Shown: positions 44,950 through 55,059, counted from the stretch's first letter. The stretch: DNA of 64,000 bases from Marinomonas atlantica (GCF_001639725.1 NZ_LTAW01000002.1:431829-495828); one strand, 5' to 3'. Program-made: numbers and translations. The notes: generated from the letters alone by a model not told the origin.

Positions 44950-45029
44950 GTCTCTGGGGTGCCTGAAATTGCTTTAAATTTCAAAAGGCTGAGAGGTTAG
45001 GACTAGCAAGTTAACTTAACCCAAATATA
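44950..45029 (+). promoter_or_regulatory. Structured rpsB leader, probable S2 autoregulatory region with thi-box-like hairpin
   Basis: GGGGTGCC is followed by a seven-pair hairpin (44964-44970 with 44977-44983) and then GGCTGAGA, with GCC (44961-44963) able to pair with GGC (44987-44989). This exactly resembles the pyrimidine-sensing arm of TPP riboswitches, but the second conserved half is absent. A second hairpin pairs GGTTAG (44995-45000) with TTAACC (45015-45020), ending close to the ribosome binding site. S2-mediated feedback on the rpsB-tsf leader is known in gammaproteobacteria, so this is the likelier function. Confidence 0.55.
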
Positions 45030-45041
45030 AAGGATATTAAA

Positions 45042-45776
45042 ATGCCTACAGTTTCAATGCGCGATCTGCTTCAAGTTGGTTCACACTTCGGTCACCAAAC
45101 TCGTTACTGGAACCCAAAAATGAAGCCATTCATTTTTGGTGCTCGTAACAAGATCCATATCATCAACCTTGAGCACACAGTTCCTGCTCTTAATGATGCG
45201 CTAGCGCTTGTTAAGAAAATGGCTGAGAACAAGAACAAGGTATTGTTTGTTGGTACTAAGCGTGCAGCAGCTAAATCTATTGCTGAAGAAGCGTCTCGCG
45301 CAAGCATGCCATACGTTAACCACCGTTGGTTAGGCGGTATGCTTACAAACTACAAAACAATCCGTACTTCTATTAAGCGCCTACGTGATCTTGAAGGTCA
45401 ACAAGCTGATGGTACGTTCGAGAAGCTTACTAAGAAAGAAGCACTTGTACGTACTCGTGAGCTTGAAAAGCTAGAGCGTTCTCTAGGTGGTATCAAGGAT
45501 ATGGGTGGTCTACCTGACGTACTTTTCGTTGTAGACGTTGACCACGAGCGAATCGCTATTAAAGAAGCTAACAAGCTAGGTATCCCTGTTATCGGTATCG
45601 TTGATACAAACAGCAATCCAGATGGTGTTGATTACGTTATCCCTGCAAACGATGATGCTATCCGTGCAGTTCAACTGTACGTTTCTGCTTTCGCTGATGC
45701 GTCTCTAGAAGGTCGTGCAGCTGCAGCAGGTACTGCTGATGAGTTTGTTGAAGTAAACGACGCCGCTGAAGCGTAA
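45042..45776 (+). CDS. rpsB: 30S ribosomal protein S2
   Basis: 244 residues. The N-terminus [24 protein letters not shown] and the later [12 protein letters not shown] and [13 protein letters not shown] segments (split here) are invariant S2 features. Codon use is strongly biased toward the host's preferred codons, as expected for a ribosomal protein. AAAGGA lies upstream of the ATG. A terminator-like hairpin separates it from tsf. Confidence 0.99.
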   Translation: MPTVSMRDLLQVGSHFGHQTRYWNPKMKPFIFGARNKIHIINLEHTVPALNDALALVKKMAENKNKVLFVGTKRAAAKSIAEEASRASMPYVNHRWLGGMLTNYKTIRTSIKRLRDLEGQQADGTFEKLTKKEALVRTRELEKLERSLGGIKDMGGLPDVLFVVDVDHERIAIKEANKLGIPVIGIVDTNSNPDGVDYVIPANDDAIRAVQLYVSAFADASLEGRAAAAGTADEFVEVNDAAEA

Positions 45777-45806
45777 TTTTACGGATCTTATCTGGTCTTA
45801 CTGATC

Positions 45807-45836
45807 AAGGGAGAGGGGCGACTCTCTCCCTTTTTT
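45807..45836 (+). terminator. Partial terminator between rpsB and tsf
   Basis: GGGAGAG (45809-45815) pairs with CTCTCCC (45824-45830), followed by six T residues. A comparable site in E. coli lets S2 exceed EF-Ts, so partial readthrough into tsf is expected. Confidence 0.85.
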
Positions 45837-45865
45837 AAAATTGTTATCGTACAAGGGGAGTTAAC

Positions 45866-46726
45866 ATGGCCGCAGTATCTGCAGCAATGGTAAAAGAGCT
45901 ACGTGAGCGTACTGGTCTTGGCATGATGGAGTGTAAAAAAGCACTTACAGCCGCTGGTGGTGATATTGAAGTAGCAATCGAAGAATTACGTAAGTCTAGT
46001 GGCATGAAAGCCGCTAAAAAAGCGGGCCGTACTGCAGCTGAAGGTACCATCATCATGAAAGTTGCTGATGATAACTCTTACGGTGTGTTGGTTGAAATTA
46101 ACTCTGAAACTGACTTCGCTTCACGTGATGAAGGTTTCTTGACTTTCTCTAACAAAGTAGCAGACGCTGTTTTTGCAACAAAAGAAACGGACATGGCGGT
46201 ATTGATTTCTGGTGAGTTGCTAGAAGCACGTGAAGCACTTGTTCAGAAAATTGGTGAAAACATCACACCTCGTCGCGCAGTAGTTGTTGAGGGTGATGTT
46301 GTTTCTGGTTACCTGCATAGTAATGGTCAAATTGCTGCACTGGTTCAACTAGAAGGCGGCAGTGATGAGCTAGCGAAAGATATCGCTATGCACGCAACAG
46401 CTGTTTCTCCGCGTGTTGTTCGTGGTGAAGATATGCCTGCTGAAGTTCTTGAGAAAGAAGAAGAAATCATTCGAGCTCAACCAGATATGGCTGGTAAGCC
46501 AGCTGAAATCGTTGAGAAAATGATTGGCGGTCGTATCAAGAAATTCTTGGCTGAAAACAGCTTAGAAGAGCAAGCGTTTGTTAAAAACCCAGAAATCAAA
46601 GTTGGTCAACTAGCGAAAGACGCTGGTGCTAAAATTGCTTCTTTTGCTCGCCTAGAAGTAGGTGAAGGCATTGAAGTTGAAGAGACTGACTTCGCTGCTG
46701 AGGTTGCTGCACAACTTAAAGGTTAA
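45866..46726 (+). CDS. tsf: Elongation factor Ts
   Basis: 286 residues. The N-terminal UBA-like domain has [19 protein letters not shown], and the TDFAS element ([12 protein letters not shown], residues ~77-88) inserts against EF-Tu to release GDP. AAGGGGAG lies upstream. It is cotranscribed with rpsB and followed by its own terminator. Confidence 0.98.
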   Translation: MAAVSAAMVKELRERTGLGMMECKKALTAAGGDIEVAIEELRKSSGMKAAKKAGRTAAEGTIIMKVADDNSYGVLVEINSETDFASRDEGFLTFSNKVADAVFATKETDMAVLISGELLEAREALVQKIGENITPRRAVVVEGDVVSGYLHSNGQIAALVQLEGGSDELAKDIAMHATAVSPRVVRGEDMPAEVLEKEEEIIRAQPDMAGKPAEIVEKMIGGRIKKFLAENSLEEQAFVKNPEIKVGQLAKDAGAKIASFARLEVGEGIEVEETDFAAEVAAQLKG

Positions 46727-46751
46727 TAGCTAATAAGTTTTTAGTGCAAAT

Positions 46752-46778
46752 AAGGGGCAGTTTGACTGCCCCTTTTTA
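46752..46778 (+). terminator. Terminator after tsf
   Basis: AAGGGGCAG (46752-46760) pairs with CTGCCCCTT (46766-46774) around a five-base loop, continuing into a T run. Confidence 0.9.
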
Positions 46779-46840
46779 TGAATAACCTTTTGAGATAGAT
46801 TTGATCTCATACAGGCTTCTCACCATTACCGGAGGTTCTA

Positions 46841-47563
46841 ATGCCTAAAGAAACGAATCCAAAATACAGACGCATTTTGTTGAAATTAAGTGGCGAAGCG
46901 CTACAGGGCGATGAAACCTTTGGTATCGATCCAAAAGTGTTAAGTCGAATTGCGCTAGAGATTGGCCAGTTGCGTGGTATCGGTGTTGAAGTAGGGATTG
47001 TCATCGGTGGTGGTAACTTATTTCGTGGTCAGGCTTTGAGTCAGGCGGGAATGGATCGAGTGACTGGTGACCATATGGGGATGTTGGCAACGGTGATGAA
47101 TTCGCTGGCGATGCGAGATGCGTTAGAGCGCGCCAACATTTCTACGCGTGTAATGTCTGCTATCACTATGACAGGCATAGTTGAGCCGTACGATCGACGT
47201 CGTGCGATGCGTCATCTTAAAGATGGTGATGTTGTTATTTTTTCTGCCGGTACAGGTAATCCATTCTTTACAACAGACTCTGCTGCGTGTTTGCGCGGTA
47301 TTGAGATCGATGCGGATGTCGTGCTGAAAGCAACAAAAGTTGATGGTGTCTATTCTGCGGATCCAATGAAGGATCAAAACGCTGTTAAATATGATACATT
47401 AACTTTCGATGAGGTTTTGGAAAAACAGTTAGGTGTCATGGATTTAACCGCTATTTGCTTGACACGTGATCACCAAATGCCAGTTCGAGTATTTAATATG
47501 AACAAGCCAGGGGCTCTGATTAACGTCATGACCGGTGGTGACGAAGGTACCGTTATTAAGTGA
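46841..47563 (+). CDS. pyrH: UMP kinase
   Basis: 240 residues. The amino-acid-kinase fold starts with [13 protein letters not shown] (residues ~11-23), and [12 protein letters not shown] (residues ~49-60) and the [13 protein letters not shown] loop bind the nucleotides. It makes UDP for RNA, DNA and cell wall precursors. CCGGAGG is a strong ribosome binding site. It is seven bases upstream of frr. Confidence 0.98.
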   Translation: MPKETNPKYRRILLKLSGEALQGDETFGIDPKVLSRIALEIGQLRGIGVEVGIVIGGGNLFRGQALSQAGMDRVTGDHMGMLATVMNSLAMRDALERANISTRVMSAITMTGIVEPYDRRRAMRHLKDGDVVIFSAGTGNPFFTTDSAACLRGIEIDADVVLKATKVDGVYSADPMKDQNAVKYDTLTFDEVLEKQLGVMDLTAICLTRDHQMPVRVFNMNKPGALINVMTGGDEGTVIK

Positions 47564-47570
47564 GGAAATA

Positions 47571-48128
47571 ATGATTAACGAGATTTTAAAAGATGCGGAA
47601 GAGCGCATGGGTAAGGCAATCGTTGCTGTTGATAACTCCTTTAAAAAGATTCGTACAGGTCGCGCGCACCCAAGCCTTTTAGATTCTGTCAGAGTGAACT
47701 ACTACGGTAGCGATACGCCGCTAAGTCAAGTAGCGAACATTACGGTTGAAGATGCCCGTACATTAGGGGTTTCTCCTTGGGAAGGTAACATGGTGTCTGA
47801 AATTGAAAAGGCAATCATGAAATCAGATTTGGGTCTGAATCCATCTTCTACAGGTAGTTTGATTCGTATTCCTTTGCCAGCTCTAACAGAAGAGACTCGC
47901 GGAAACTATTTCAAACAAGCTAAGTCTGAAGCTGAAAACGGTCGTATTGCAATTCGTAATATCCGCCGTGATGCAAACAATAGTTTAAAAGACCTAGTAA
48001 AAGAAAAAGAGATTTCTGAAGACGAAGAGCGTCGTGGTCAAGATCAAGTTCAAAAATTGACAGACAAGTATGTTGCTCAAATTGAAGAGCGCTTGGCTGC
48101 CAAAGAAAAAGATCTAATGGAAATCTAA
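47571..48128 (+). CDS. frr: Ribosome recycling factor
   Basis: 185 residues from the ATG at 47571 ([13 protein letters not shown]), with GAGGA five bases upstream; an in-frame ATG further upstream would overlap pyrH. The three-helix-bundle domain contains [12 protein letters not shown] (residues ~29-40) and [15 protein letters not shown]. With EF-G it splits post-termination ribosomes. A terminator-like hairpin follows. Confidence 0.98.
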   Translation: MINEILKDAEERMGKAIVAVDNSFKKIRTGRAHPSLLDSVRVNYYGSDTPLSQVANITVEDARTLGVSPWEGNMVSEIEKAIMKSDLGLNPSSTGSLIRIPLPALTEETRGNYFKQAKSEAENGRIAIRNIRRDANNSLKDLVKEKEISEDEERRGQDQVQKLTDKYVAQIEERLAAKEKDLMEI

Positions 48129-48135
48129 GTAAGAG

Positions 48136-48162
48136 GGCAGGCGCAGTGCGCTTGCCTTTTTT
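48136..48162 (+). terminator. Terminator between frr and uppS
   Basis: GGCAGGCGC (48136-48144) pairs with GCGCTTGCC (48148-48156, one G-T pair) around AGT, followed by six T residues. The stem is strong, so downstream lipid genes need readthrough or their own promoter. Confidence 0.85.
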
Positions 48163-48178
48163 CTGACTAGGTAATTCT

Positions 48179-48907
48179 ATGTCGAACCAAATGTTGGTCA
48201 TTGATGGCCAATCTGTTCCTGCTCACGTCGCCATTATTATGGATGGCAATAATCGCTGGGCGAAAAAAAAGCACTTACCAAGTATTGCAGGGCATAGGGC
48301 CGGTGCGGCTGCCGTTCGTAAAACGGTTGAGTCTGCTGCACTCAGTGGTGTTAAAGTGTTGACCTTATTTGCTTTTTCAAGCGAGAACTGGAGGCGACCA
48401 CAGGCTGAAATTGATGGCTTGATGTCACTCTTTATGCGTTCTTTGAAAAAAGAAGCGAAGCGCTTGAATGAACACTCCATTCGACTTGTTGTGGTTGGGG
48501 ATAAAACTGGCTTCAGTAAAACCCTTCAAGAGCAAATTGCATTGTCAGAAGAGGCAACTGCCAACAATCAAGGTATGGTGCTCGCCATTGCTGCAAACTA
48601 TGGAGGTCGCTGGGATATTGCTCAAGCCGCTAAAAAGCTGGCTCAGCAAGTAGCAAACGGTGAATTGTTGCCTGATGAAGTTACAGAAGAGCGTTTAGGG
48701 CAGCACATATGTTTGGCAGGTTTGCCTGAATTGGATCTTATTATTCGCACTTCAGGCGAAGAGCGGGTCAGTAATTTTTTGCTGTGGCAACTTGCTTATG
48801 CTGAGTTTGTATTTATGCCAGTGCTCTGGCCAGATTTTGATGGCGAATGCCTTAAAGAAGCTTTGTCTATTTACCAACAACGTCAACGCCGATACGGTGG
48901 CCGGTAG
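48179..48907 (+). CDS. uppS: Undecaprenyl diphosphate synthase
   Basis: 242 residues, cis-prenyltransferase. The catalytic Asp22 is in IIMDGNNRWA, and FAFSSENWRRP (residues ~64-74), IRTSGEERVSNFLLWQ (residues ~194-209) and the C-terminal RRRYGGR-like end are present. It elongates FPP to the C55 lipid carrier for peptidoglycan and LPS. It starts the uppS-cdsA-dxr-rseP-bamA envelope block. Confidence 0.97.
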   Translation: MSNQMLVIDGQSVPAHVAIIMDGNNRWAKKKHLPSIAGHRAGAAAVRKTVESAALSGVKVLTLFAFSSENWRRPQAEIDGLMSLFMRSLKKEAKRLNEHSIRLVVVGDKTGFSKTLQEQIALSEEATANNQGMVLAIAANYGGRWDIAQAAKKLAQQVANGELLPDEVTEERLGQHICLAGLPELDLIIRTSGEERVSNFLLWQLAYAEFVFMPVLWPDFDGECLKEALSIYQQRQRRYGGR

Positions 48908-48912
48908 TTTAT

Positions 48913-49707
48913 ATGCTTTTACCAAGAGTTCTTAGCGCGATCGTGATGGCGCTGTTGTTTATATGTGCGGTGTTTGTTCTAGAGCCATCTAGCTTTCAGT
49001 TTGCTATGGGTGGTGTCGTGTTACTGGCTGGCTGGGAATGGGCCCGTTTATCTGGCCTGAAGAGACAGCAAGGTCGAATTTCTTATGCTGGTCTCATCGT
49101 GACGTTATGTTATGGCGCTGCATTGTTTGAATTACAGCGAGTTTTATTAATAGTAGTGCCGGTGCTTTGGTTAATCGCTCTGTTTTGGGTGATTAGTTAT
49201 CCAGATGAAAAGGGATGGCAATCTCGCTTTGCTCGAATGTTATTTGGTTTGTTGGTTTTATTGACGACTTGGTGTTCGTTGGTTGTCCTGCGTGAATCCA
49301 GTGATTTTGTGTGGTGGATTTTACTACTTATGGGGCTTATCTGGGGGGCAGATTCTGGTGCGTACTTTTCAGGTAAGGCATTTGGTAAGCGTAAATTAGC
49401 GCCTGCGGTTTCTCCTGGTAAATCTTGGGAAGGCGTTATTGGTGGAGTAGTGTTAACGCAAGTTGGTATTGCAATATTCGCTGTGTACAGTGATTTTAAT
49501 TGGTTAGCTCTTAGTATGTTGGCTCTTGTCACGGTTATGACTTCTGTTTTAGGGGATTTGACAGAAAGTATGTTTAAGCGTCATGAGGGCGTTAAAGACT
49601 CCAGTCAACTGATACCAGGTCATGGTGGTGTGATGGATCGAGTTGATAGCTTGACTTCGGCTGCACCAATTTATGTATTGCTTCTTTGTCTTGTGGGTTG
49701 GGTCTAA
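48913..49707 (+). CDS. cdsA: Phosphatidate cytidylyltransferase
   Basis: 264 residues, polytopic membrane protein with about seven to eight hydrophobic helices. The C-terminal signature SMFKRHEGVKDSSQLIPGHG followed by GVMDRVDS identifies CdsA. It forms CDP-diacylglycerol for phospholipid synthesis. It begins five bases after uppS and overlaps dxr by one base (TAATG). Confidence 0.96.
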   Translation: MLLPRVLSAIVMALLFICAVFVLEPSSFQFAMGGVVLLAGWEWARLSGLKRQQGRISYAGLIVTLCYGAALFELQRVLLIVVPVLWLIALFWVISYPDEKGWQSRFARMLFGLLVLLTTWCSLVVLRESSDFVWWILLLMGLIWGADSGAYFSGKAFGKRKLAPAVSPGKSWEGVIGGVVLTQVGIAIFAVYSDFNWLALSMLALVTVMTSVLGDLTESMFKRHEGVKDSSQLIPGHGGVMDRVDSLTSAAPIYVLLLCLVGWV

Positions 49708-50876
49708 TGCAGAAAATTTGTCTTCTGGGTGCAACCGGTTCTATTGGCACCAGTACATTGGATGTGATCGCTCAATATCCAGAGCAGTTTAGGTTAGTTA
49801 GTGTTGCAGCAAATACGAGTGTTGACCGAATGGCTGAAATTTGTCAACAATTTAAACCTGAACGTGCGGTAATGGGGTCTGAGCAAGCAAGAGATGCATT
49901 GGCTCAACGTTGCTTGGGGTTGCCGACTCAATTTGAGTGGGGGCATGAAGCAATGGAAAACATTGCTAGTAATGGCTGTGATCAGGTGATGGCCGCTATC
50001 ATGGGGTTTGCTGGATTGCGCCCGACTCTCGCTGCTATTCGTGCGAGTAAGCGAGTGTTGTTGGCCAACAAGGAAAGTCTTGTTACAGCTGGTCGCTTAT
50101 TTATGGAAGAGGTGGCTCGTCATAATGTGACTTTAATGCCAATTGATAGCGAGCATAATGCTATTTTTCAATGTTTGCCACAAACTGATGCTGGTGCCAG
50201 CAAACGCGATGTTTCCCGTATACTGTTGACTGCTTCAGGAGGACCGTTTAGAACCTTTAGCGCTGAACAGATGGCTTCTGTAACCCCTGCTGAAGCTTGT
50301 GCTCATCCTAATTGGTCCATGGGGCAAAAGATTTCTGTTGATTCTGCGAGTCTTATGAATAAGGGACTGGAGCTGATTGAGGCCTGTTGGTTGTTTGATG
50401 TGACACCTGATGATGTGCAAGTGGTAGTTCATCCTGAAAGCATTATTCATTCAATGATCTCCTATAAAGATGGGTCCGTTATAGCTCAAATGGGCAACCC
50501 AGATATGAAAATACCGATTGCTTACGGCATGACTTGGCCTGCGCGTGTTGACACTGGGGTTGAGCCGTTAGATTTTTATCGTTTAGCCCAGCTGAATTTT
50601 GAGGCCCCGGATCTAAAACGCTTTCCCAATTTGAGGTTGGCCAGTGAGGCTTGGTATGCAGGTGGTACGGCAATGGCTGTGCTAAACGCAGCGAACGAGA
50701 TTGCCGTGGATGCTTTCCTAAAAGAAAAAATATCTTTCTTGGATATTGCTCGTATAAATGAGCGGGCTTTGGAACGCTCTGATACGAAAGTGGTCAATGA
50801 TTTGGAAACCGTATTCATTGCCGATCATGAGGCACGAGTACTGGCCAATCAGTTGATTGCTTCGGAGTTTGAGTAA
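49707..50876 (+). CDS. dxr: 1-deoxy-D-xylulose 5-phosphate reductoisomerase
   Basis: 389 residues from the ATG at 49707; a start 21 bases upstream would overlap cdsA further. The NADPH site is LLGATGSIGTSTLDV (residues 6-20), the metal-binding PIDSEHNAIFQCL lies near residue 150, and the KMSVDSATLMNKGLE-like segment (KISVDSASLMNKG) near 210. It makes MEP, the committed isoprenoid precursor that later feeds UppS. rseP starts one base after its stop. Confidence 0.97.
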   Translation: MQKICLLGATGSIGTSTLDVIAQYPEQFRLVSVAANTSVDRMAEICQQFKPERAVMGSEQARDALAQRCLGLPTQFEWGHEAMENIASNGCDQVMAAIMGFAGLRPTLAAIRASKRVLLANKESLVTAGRLFMEEVARHNVTLMPIDSEHNAIFQCLPQTDAGASKRDVSRILLTASGGPFRTFSAEQMASVTPAEACAHPNWSMGQKISVDSASLMNKGLELIEACWLFDVTPDDVQVVVHPESIIHSMISYKDGSVIAQMGNPDMKIPIAYGMTWPARVDTGVEPLDFYRLAQLNFEAPDLKRFPNLRLASEAWYAGGTAMAVLNAANEIAVDAFLKEKISFLDIARINERALERSDTKVVNDLETVFIADHEARVLANQLIASEFE

Positions 50877-50877
50877 C

Positions 50878-52224
50878 ATGCTACAAAATATATTATCCAT
50901 CGTTATCGCGCTTGGTGTACTGATTACTTTTCATGAGTTCGGTCATTATTACATTGCTCGTTTATGTGGTGTGAAAGTGTTGCGATTTTCAGTGGGGTTT
51001 GGCAAACCAATTTATCGCTATGTCTCTCGCAGTGGTACTGAGTTTACGCTTGCTATGATTCCGCTTGGCGGTTATGTGCGCATGTTGGATGAGCGAGAAG
51101 GTAATGTTCCTGATGCATTAAAGGGCCAAACGTTTAACTGTAAATCGGTTTGGCAGCGCATTGCCATTGTTGCTGCCGGACCTATTGCTAATTTTATTCT
51201 AGCCATTGTCATTTATGCTGTAGTTGCTGGTATGGGTATTCAAGCGATTGCTCCAAAAGTAGCTGGCGTGTCAGAAAACTCTCCTTTAGCACAAACTCAA
51301 ATTGAATCGGGAGCTGAAATTACGCAATTGAATGATGTGCGTACACACTCTTGGGAAGATGTAAATTTAGCGTTAGCTGACTTGATTGGACAGACTGGGA
51401 CCTATACTGTTCGTTACCAATTCCCAGATGCAAGTTTAGAGAGTGAAGATCGCTTTACACTGGATCGTTGGCTGGTTGGAGATGAGCCAACCAATTTAAT
51501 TTCAGAGTTCGGAGTGATTCCTTGGCGGCCTCAGGTTGTACCAACTATTTCAGAGGTTGTGACGGGTGGTGCTGCTGAAAAAGCAGGTTTTCTCAAGGGA
51601 GATACCGTTAAAACGATAAATGCGGAACCGGTTTCTGATTGGCAAAGTTTTGTGACTTGGGTTCAACAGAACCCCGATACCTCTCTTTATGTGGTAGTGG
51701 ATCGAAATGGTCAGCAGGTTGATTTGTCGTTAGTTCCTGAAGCTCGAGATGTTAATGGGACTGTGATGGGGTTTGCAGGGTTAGCTGTTGAGCCGCCAGT
51801 ATTGTCCGATGATGATATTCGAACACGTGAATTTGGCTTTTGGGGCTCAGCAGTTTATGGTGTGCAGCAGACTTGGAAAATGACAGCTCTAACAGTGTCG
51901 TCAATCGGCAAAATGATTCAAGGCTTAATCTCTCTTGATAATTTGTCAGGTCCGATTACGATTGCCAAGGTTGCAAGTGCGTCTGCTGATTCAGGCGTGC
52001 AGTCGTTTTTAAAATTTTTAGCGTATTTAAGTGTCAGTTTAGGTGTATTGAATTTGTTACCAATACCTATGCTTGATGGTGGGCATCTGCTGTTTTTTGG
52101 GATAGAAGCCGTGCGCCGCAAACCTGTTTCTGAACGTATTCAAGGGTTTGCCTACCGTTTCGGTGCATCATTGCTGTTCGCAATGATGGCCGTAGCTTTA
52201 TTTAATGATATTGCCCGCTTGTAG
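50878..52224 (+). CDS. rseP: Site-2 zinc metalloprotease RseP
   Basis: 448 residues from the ATG at 50878, with CGGAG upstream. The zinc motif HEFGH (residues 19-23) lies in the first membrane helix. Two periplasmic PDZ domains (~115-200 and ~210-300) follow, then the LSGPITIAKVA and NLLPIPMLDGGHL segments with the third metal ligand Asp. It cleaves the anti-sigma factor RseA/MucA in the envelope stress response. It sits immediately before bamA, as in E. coli. Confidence 0.97.
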   Translation: MLQNILSIVIALGVLITFHEFGHYYIARLCGVKVLRFSVGFGKPIYRYVSRSGTEFTLAMIPLGGYVRMLDEREGNVPDALKGQTFNCKSVWQRIAIVAAGPIANFILAIVIYAVVAGMGIQAIAPKVAGVSENSPLAQTQIESGAEITQLNDVRTHSWEDVNLALADLIGQTGTYTVRYQFPDASLESEDRFTLDRWLVGDEPTNLISEFGVIPWRPQVVPTISEVVTGGAAEKAGFLKGDTVKTINAEPVSDWQSFVTWVQQNPDTSLYVVVDRNGQQVDLSLVPEARDVNGTVMGFAGLAVEPPVLSDDDIRTREFGFWGSAVYGVQQTWKMTALTVSSIGKMIQGLISLDNLSGPITIAKVASASADSGVQSFLKFLAYLSVSLGVLNLLPIPMLDGGHLLFFGIEAVRRKPVSERIQGFAYRFGASLLFAMMAVALFNDIARL

Positions 52225-52234
52225 AGAGGTATAT

Positions 52235-54544
52235 GTGAAAGTCTTTGTAGCCACAGTATTAGCAATTTGTAGCGCTCAAAGTTATGCGAAGACCGTTGCA
52301 GACGTCCGTGTAGACGGATTGTTGCAAATGTCACCAACACGCGCATTCGAGACTATCGGCTTTCAACAAGGCCAAGGCTATGACTCTTCTAGAGTCCATG
52401 AAGCTGTTAATAATCTTTTTGCAACGGGATACTTCAGTGATATTGATGTATTTGAAGAAGATGATGTAGTTATCTTCAAGGTTGTAGAACGTCCTACCAT
52501 TGGTCAAATTCAGATTGATGGTAACGATATGATTTCAACTGAGGACTTGCAGCGCGGATTACGTCTGTCTGGACTTGAAGAGGGTGAGCTTTACAAGCCT
52601 GAAACCTTAAATCAGATTCAACAAGAATTACAGCGCCAGTACTATGCTTTGGGTCGCTACAGTGCTCAGGTCAATATGGAGGTTGAAGAGCTTCCACGCA
52701 ATCGAGTGTCTTTGAAGGTCGACATAGAAGAAGGTGTGACAGCAAAGATTGTCCACATCAACATTGTTGGTAACAAAGATTTTGCAGATGACGAGTTGAC
52801 TAAGAATTTCCAGTCGGCTGAGACTGGATACTTCAACCCATTTAGTTCGGCAGACGAATATTCAAAGCAAAAAATTCAAGGCGATCTTGAGACATTGCGC
52901 AGTTTTTATCTTGATCGCGGTTACCTAGATTACGAGTTGATTTCTAGCCAAGTGAGTCTATCTGCAGATAAGCGTGAAGTCTATGTAGTGGTCAATGTTA
53001 AAGAGGGTGAGTCATACTCAATCAATGAAGTTGCTTTAAGCGGCTCTCTACCGATCAGTGAAGATCGTATTTGGAAGCATATTAATCAAAAAACTGGCGA
53101 CGTGTTTTCGCGTAAGCAAGTAACTGAGATTATGGAGAGCGTTTCCGGTGAGTTAGGTGATGATGGTTATTTATTTACCAATGTAAATATTATTCCTAAT
53201 AAACTACCTGGCCACAAAGTAGACATTACCTACCACATAGCACCGGGTCCTCAGGTCTATGTGCGTCGTATTAACTTCAGTGGTAATTCAGAGACCAAAG
53301 ATGAAGTGCTGCGTCGCGAAATGACACAGTTTGAAGGCGCTCTTGCTACCCACTCTAAAATTCAATCTTCAAGACGTGCGATAGAGCGTTTGGGTTTCTT
53401 CTCGACGGTTGACCTCAATACTCGTCCTGTCCCAGGCACGGTTGATCAAGTTGATTTAGAAGTGACGGTTGAAGAGCAGCCATCTGGTAGTATTCAAGCG
53501 AGTGTTGGTTACTCTCAGTCTGAAGGGGCTGTGCTGGGTTTTGGGATCTCTAAGCGTAATTTCTTAGGGACGGGTAACAAGTTAGCATTTAATGTGAGCC
53601 GTAGTAACCAGACAAAAGACCTAACACTTTCTTACGACAATCCTTATTTTACAGTTGATGGAGTAAGTCGTGGTTATAGCCTATTTTATCAAGTTAGCGA
53701 TCACGATGAAGATGATGTAGAAGATTACGATCTAGACCGTATTGGTGCGTCGGTTAATTTCGGTTACCCAATTACGGATACGCAACGATTAAGCTTCGGT
53801 GTGACACTGAAGAATACTGGCGTAGATTTAGGTGCAAACCCATCGCTTGAGACACAAGATTATCTGAATCAATATGGCGACTCGTTCGATGATGTAATTG
53901 CCAATGTTGTATGGAGTGATAATGACATTGTAGGTGGTTTATTGCCGACGGGTGGTGTGAGTCATCGTATAACCTTAGATGTGGCAACGCCATTGGGTGA
54001 TCAAACCTACACCAAGATTGGTGCACTTTCACAAGCTTATTGGAATTTAAGCGAAAATAATTTATGGCTCTTCCATTTGAAAGGGCGTGCAGGCTATGGT
54101 TTTGGCTATGGTGACACTGATCGACTGCCATTCTTTGAAAACTATTACGCTGGTGGTGTTTATACTGTTCGTGGTTTCAGTTCTTCATCTTTAGGTCCTA
54201 AGAATACCTACAATGATGATACCCCAACTGATTCAATTGGCGGTAACATGCTAGTTGCTGCGACAGCAGAGATTATCTTCCCTATGCCAATGGTAGAAGA
54301 TCACAGTTCAGTACGTACCTCCGTCTTTTTAGATGCTGGTAATGTATTCACTGATAACTGTTTCTCTGGAAGCAGAAGTTGTGAGGAAGGGTTTGACGCT
54401 GGTGAGATCCGTTACAGTGTTGGCTTTAACTGGACGTGGATAACGCCCATCGCGCCTTTGTCATTTAACATCGCAAAAACATTAAATGACAAAGAAGGTG
54501 ATGAGACGGATGCATTCCAGTTCCAGCTAGGCACAACCTTTTAA
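52235..54544 (+). CDS. bamA: Outer membrane protein assembly factor BamA
   Basis: 769 residues from the GTG at 52235: AGAGAGG lies five bases upstream, and the start yields a clean signal peptide (KVFVATVLAICSAQSYA) with cleavage before Lys20. An in-frame ATG at 52205 would add residues ahead of the signal. Five POTRA domains occupy ~20-420. The beta barrel follows, with VRGFSSSSLGP in loop L6, and it ends in a C-terminal Phe. It inserts beta-barrel proteins into the outer membrane. Confidence 0.97.
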   Translation: MKVFVATVLAICSAQSYAKTVADVRVDGLLQMSPTRAFETIGFQQGQGYDSSRVHEAVNNLFATGYFSDIDVFEEDDVVIFKVVERPTIGQIQIDGNDMISTEDLQRGLRLSGLEEGELYKPETLNQIQQELQRQYYALGRYSAQVNMEVEELPRNRVSLKVDIEEGVTAKIVHINIVGNKDFADDELTKNFQSAETGYFNPFSSADEYSKQKIQGDLETLRSFYLDRGYLDYELISSQVSLSADKREVYVVVNVKEGESYSINEVALSGSLPISEDRIWKHINQKTGDVFSRKQVTEIMESVSGELGDDGYLFTNVNIIPNKLPGHKVDITYHIAPGPQVYVRRINFSGNSETKDEVLRREMTQFEGALATHSKIQSSRRAIERLGFFSTVDLNTRPVPGTVDQVDLEVTVEEQPSGSIQASVGYSQSEGAVLGFGISKRNFLGTGNKLAFNVSRSNQTKDLTLSYDNPYFTVDGVSRGYSLFYQVSDHDEDDVEDYDLDRIGASVNFGYPITDTQRLSFGVTLKNTGVDLGANPSLETQDYLNQYGDSFDDVIANVVWSDNDIVGGLLPTGGVSHRITLDVATPLGDQTYTKIGALSQAYWNLSENNLWLFHLKGRAGYGFGYGDTDRLPFFENYYAGGVYTVRGFSSSSLGPKNTYNDDTPTDSIGGNMLVAATAEIIFPMPMVEDHSSVRTSVFLDAGNVFTDNCFSGSRSCEEGFDAGEIRYSVGFNWTWITPIAPLSFNIAKTLNDKEGDETDAFQFQLGTTF

Positions 54545-54561
54545 AAAGTTAAGGATTTAAC

Positions 54562-55056
54562 ATGAAAAGACTACTGACTATCGCGCTATCCTCAATGCTG
54601 AGTGCACAGGTTATGGCGTCAGAAATTGCGATTTTAGATTTTCGTGCAGCATTGCTTCAAAGTGACGCTGGCCAACAAGCCGCTCAAGCACCTCGTCAGC
54701 AAGTTGATCAAATGAAGGCTCGACTAGAACAGGAAAATCGTGCATTAAAAGATATGGTGGAGTCATTAAAGCGTGATGAACTTACTTTATCTTCGGAAGA
54801 AGTATCAAAACGTCGTGCAGAAGTGAATCAGAAACAAGCTCAGTTGCGCCAAATGGTATCGGCTATGCAACAGCAGGCTCAGCAAATGGAGCAGCGCTTG
54901 ATTCAAGATCTCACGCCTCGTGGAGAAGCGGCGCTTAAAGAAATTATTGAAGAACGTGATATAGATGCTGTGATTTCGCGTCAAGCTGCTATCTATTCGA
55001 ATGAGTCTGTTGATATCACGGCAGAGTTGATCGATAAACTTAATAAAGAGAAATAA
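54562..55056 (+). CDS. skp: Periplasmic chaperone Skp (OmpH)
   Basis: 164 residues. A signal peptide ends near AQVMA. The mature protein starts with EIAILDFRAALLQSDAGQQA, followed by long coiled-coil arms rich in Gln/Glu/Lys/Arg (~50-130) and a short beta end. Skp carries unfolded porins to the BamA complex encoded just upstream. It is three bases before lpxD. Confidence 0.95.
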   Translation: MKRLLTIALSSMLSAQVMASEIAILDFRAALLQSDAGQQAAQAPRQQVDQMKARLEQENRALKDMVESLKRDELTLSSEEVSKRRAEVNQKQAQLRQMVSAMQQQAQQMEQRLIQDLTPRGEAALKEIIEERDIDAVISRQAAIYSNESVDITAELIDKLNKEK

Positions 55057-55059
55057 TGG

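Larger units (their letters stand above)
44718..45041. other. Divergent map/rpsB intergenic region
   Basis: 324 bases without a gene. The left part is A/T-rich and should hold the map promoter, which I cannot place firmly. The right half contains the rpsB promoter and a structured leader, annotated separately. Confidence 0.8.

Noticed and set aside
44950..45021. A complete TPP riboswitch upstream of rpsB
   Set aside because: Only the first arm of the motif is present, the second conserved half is missing, and no thiamine gene is nearby.
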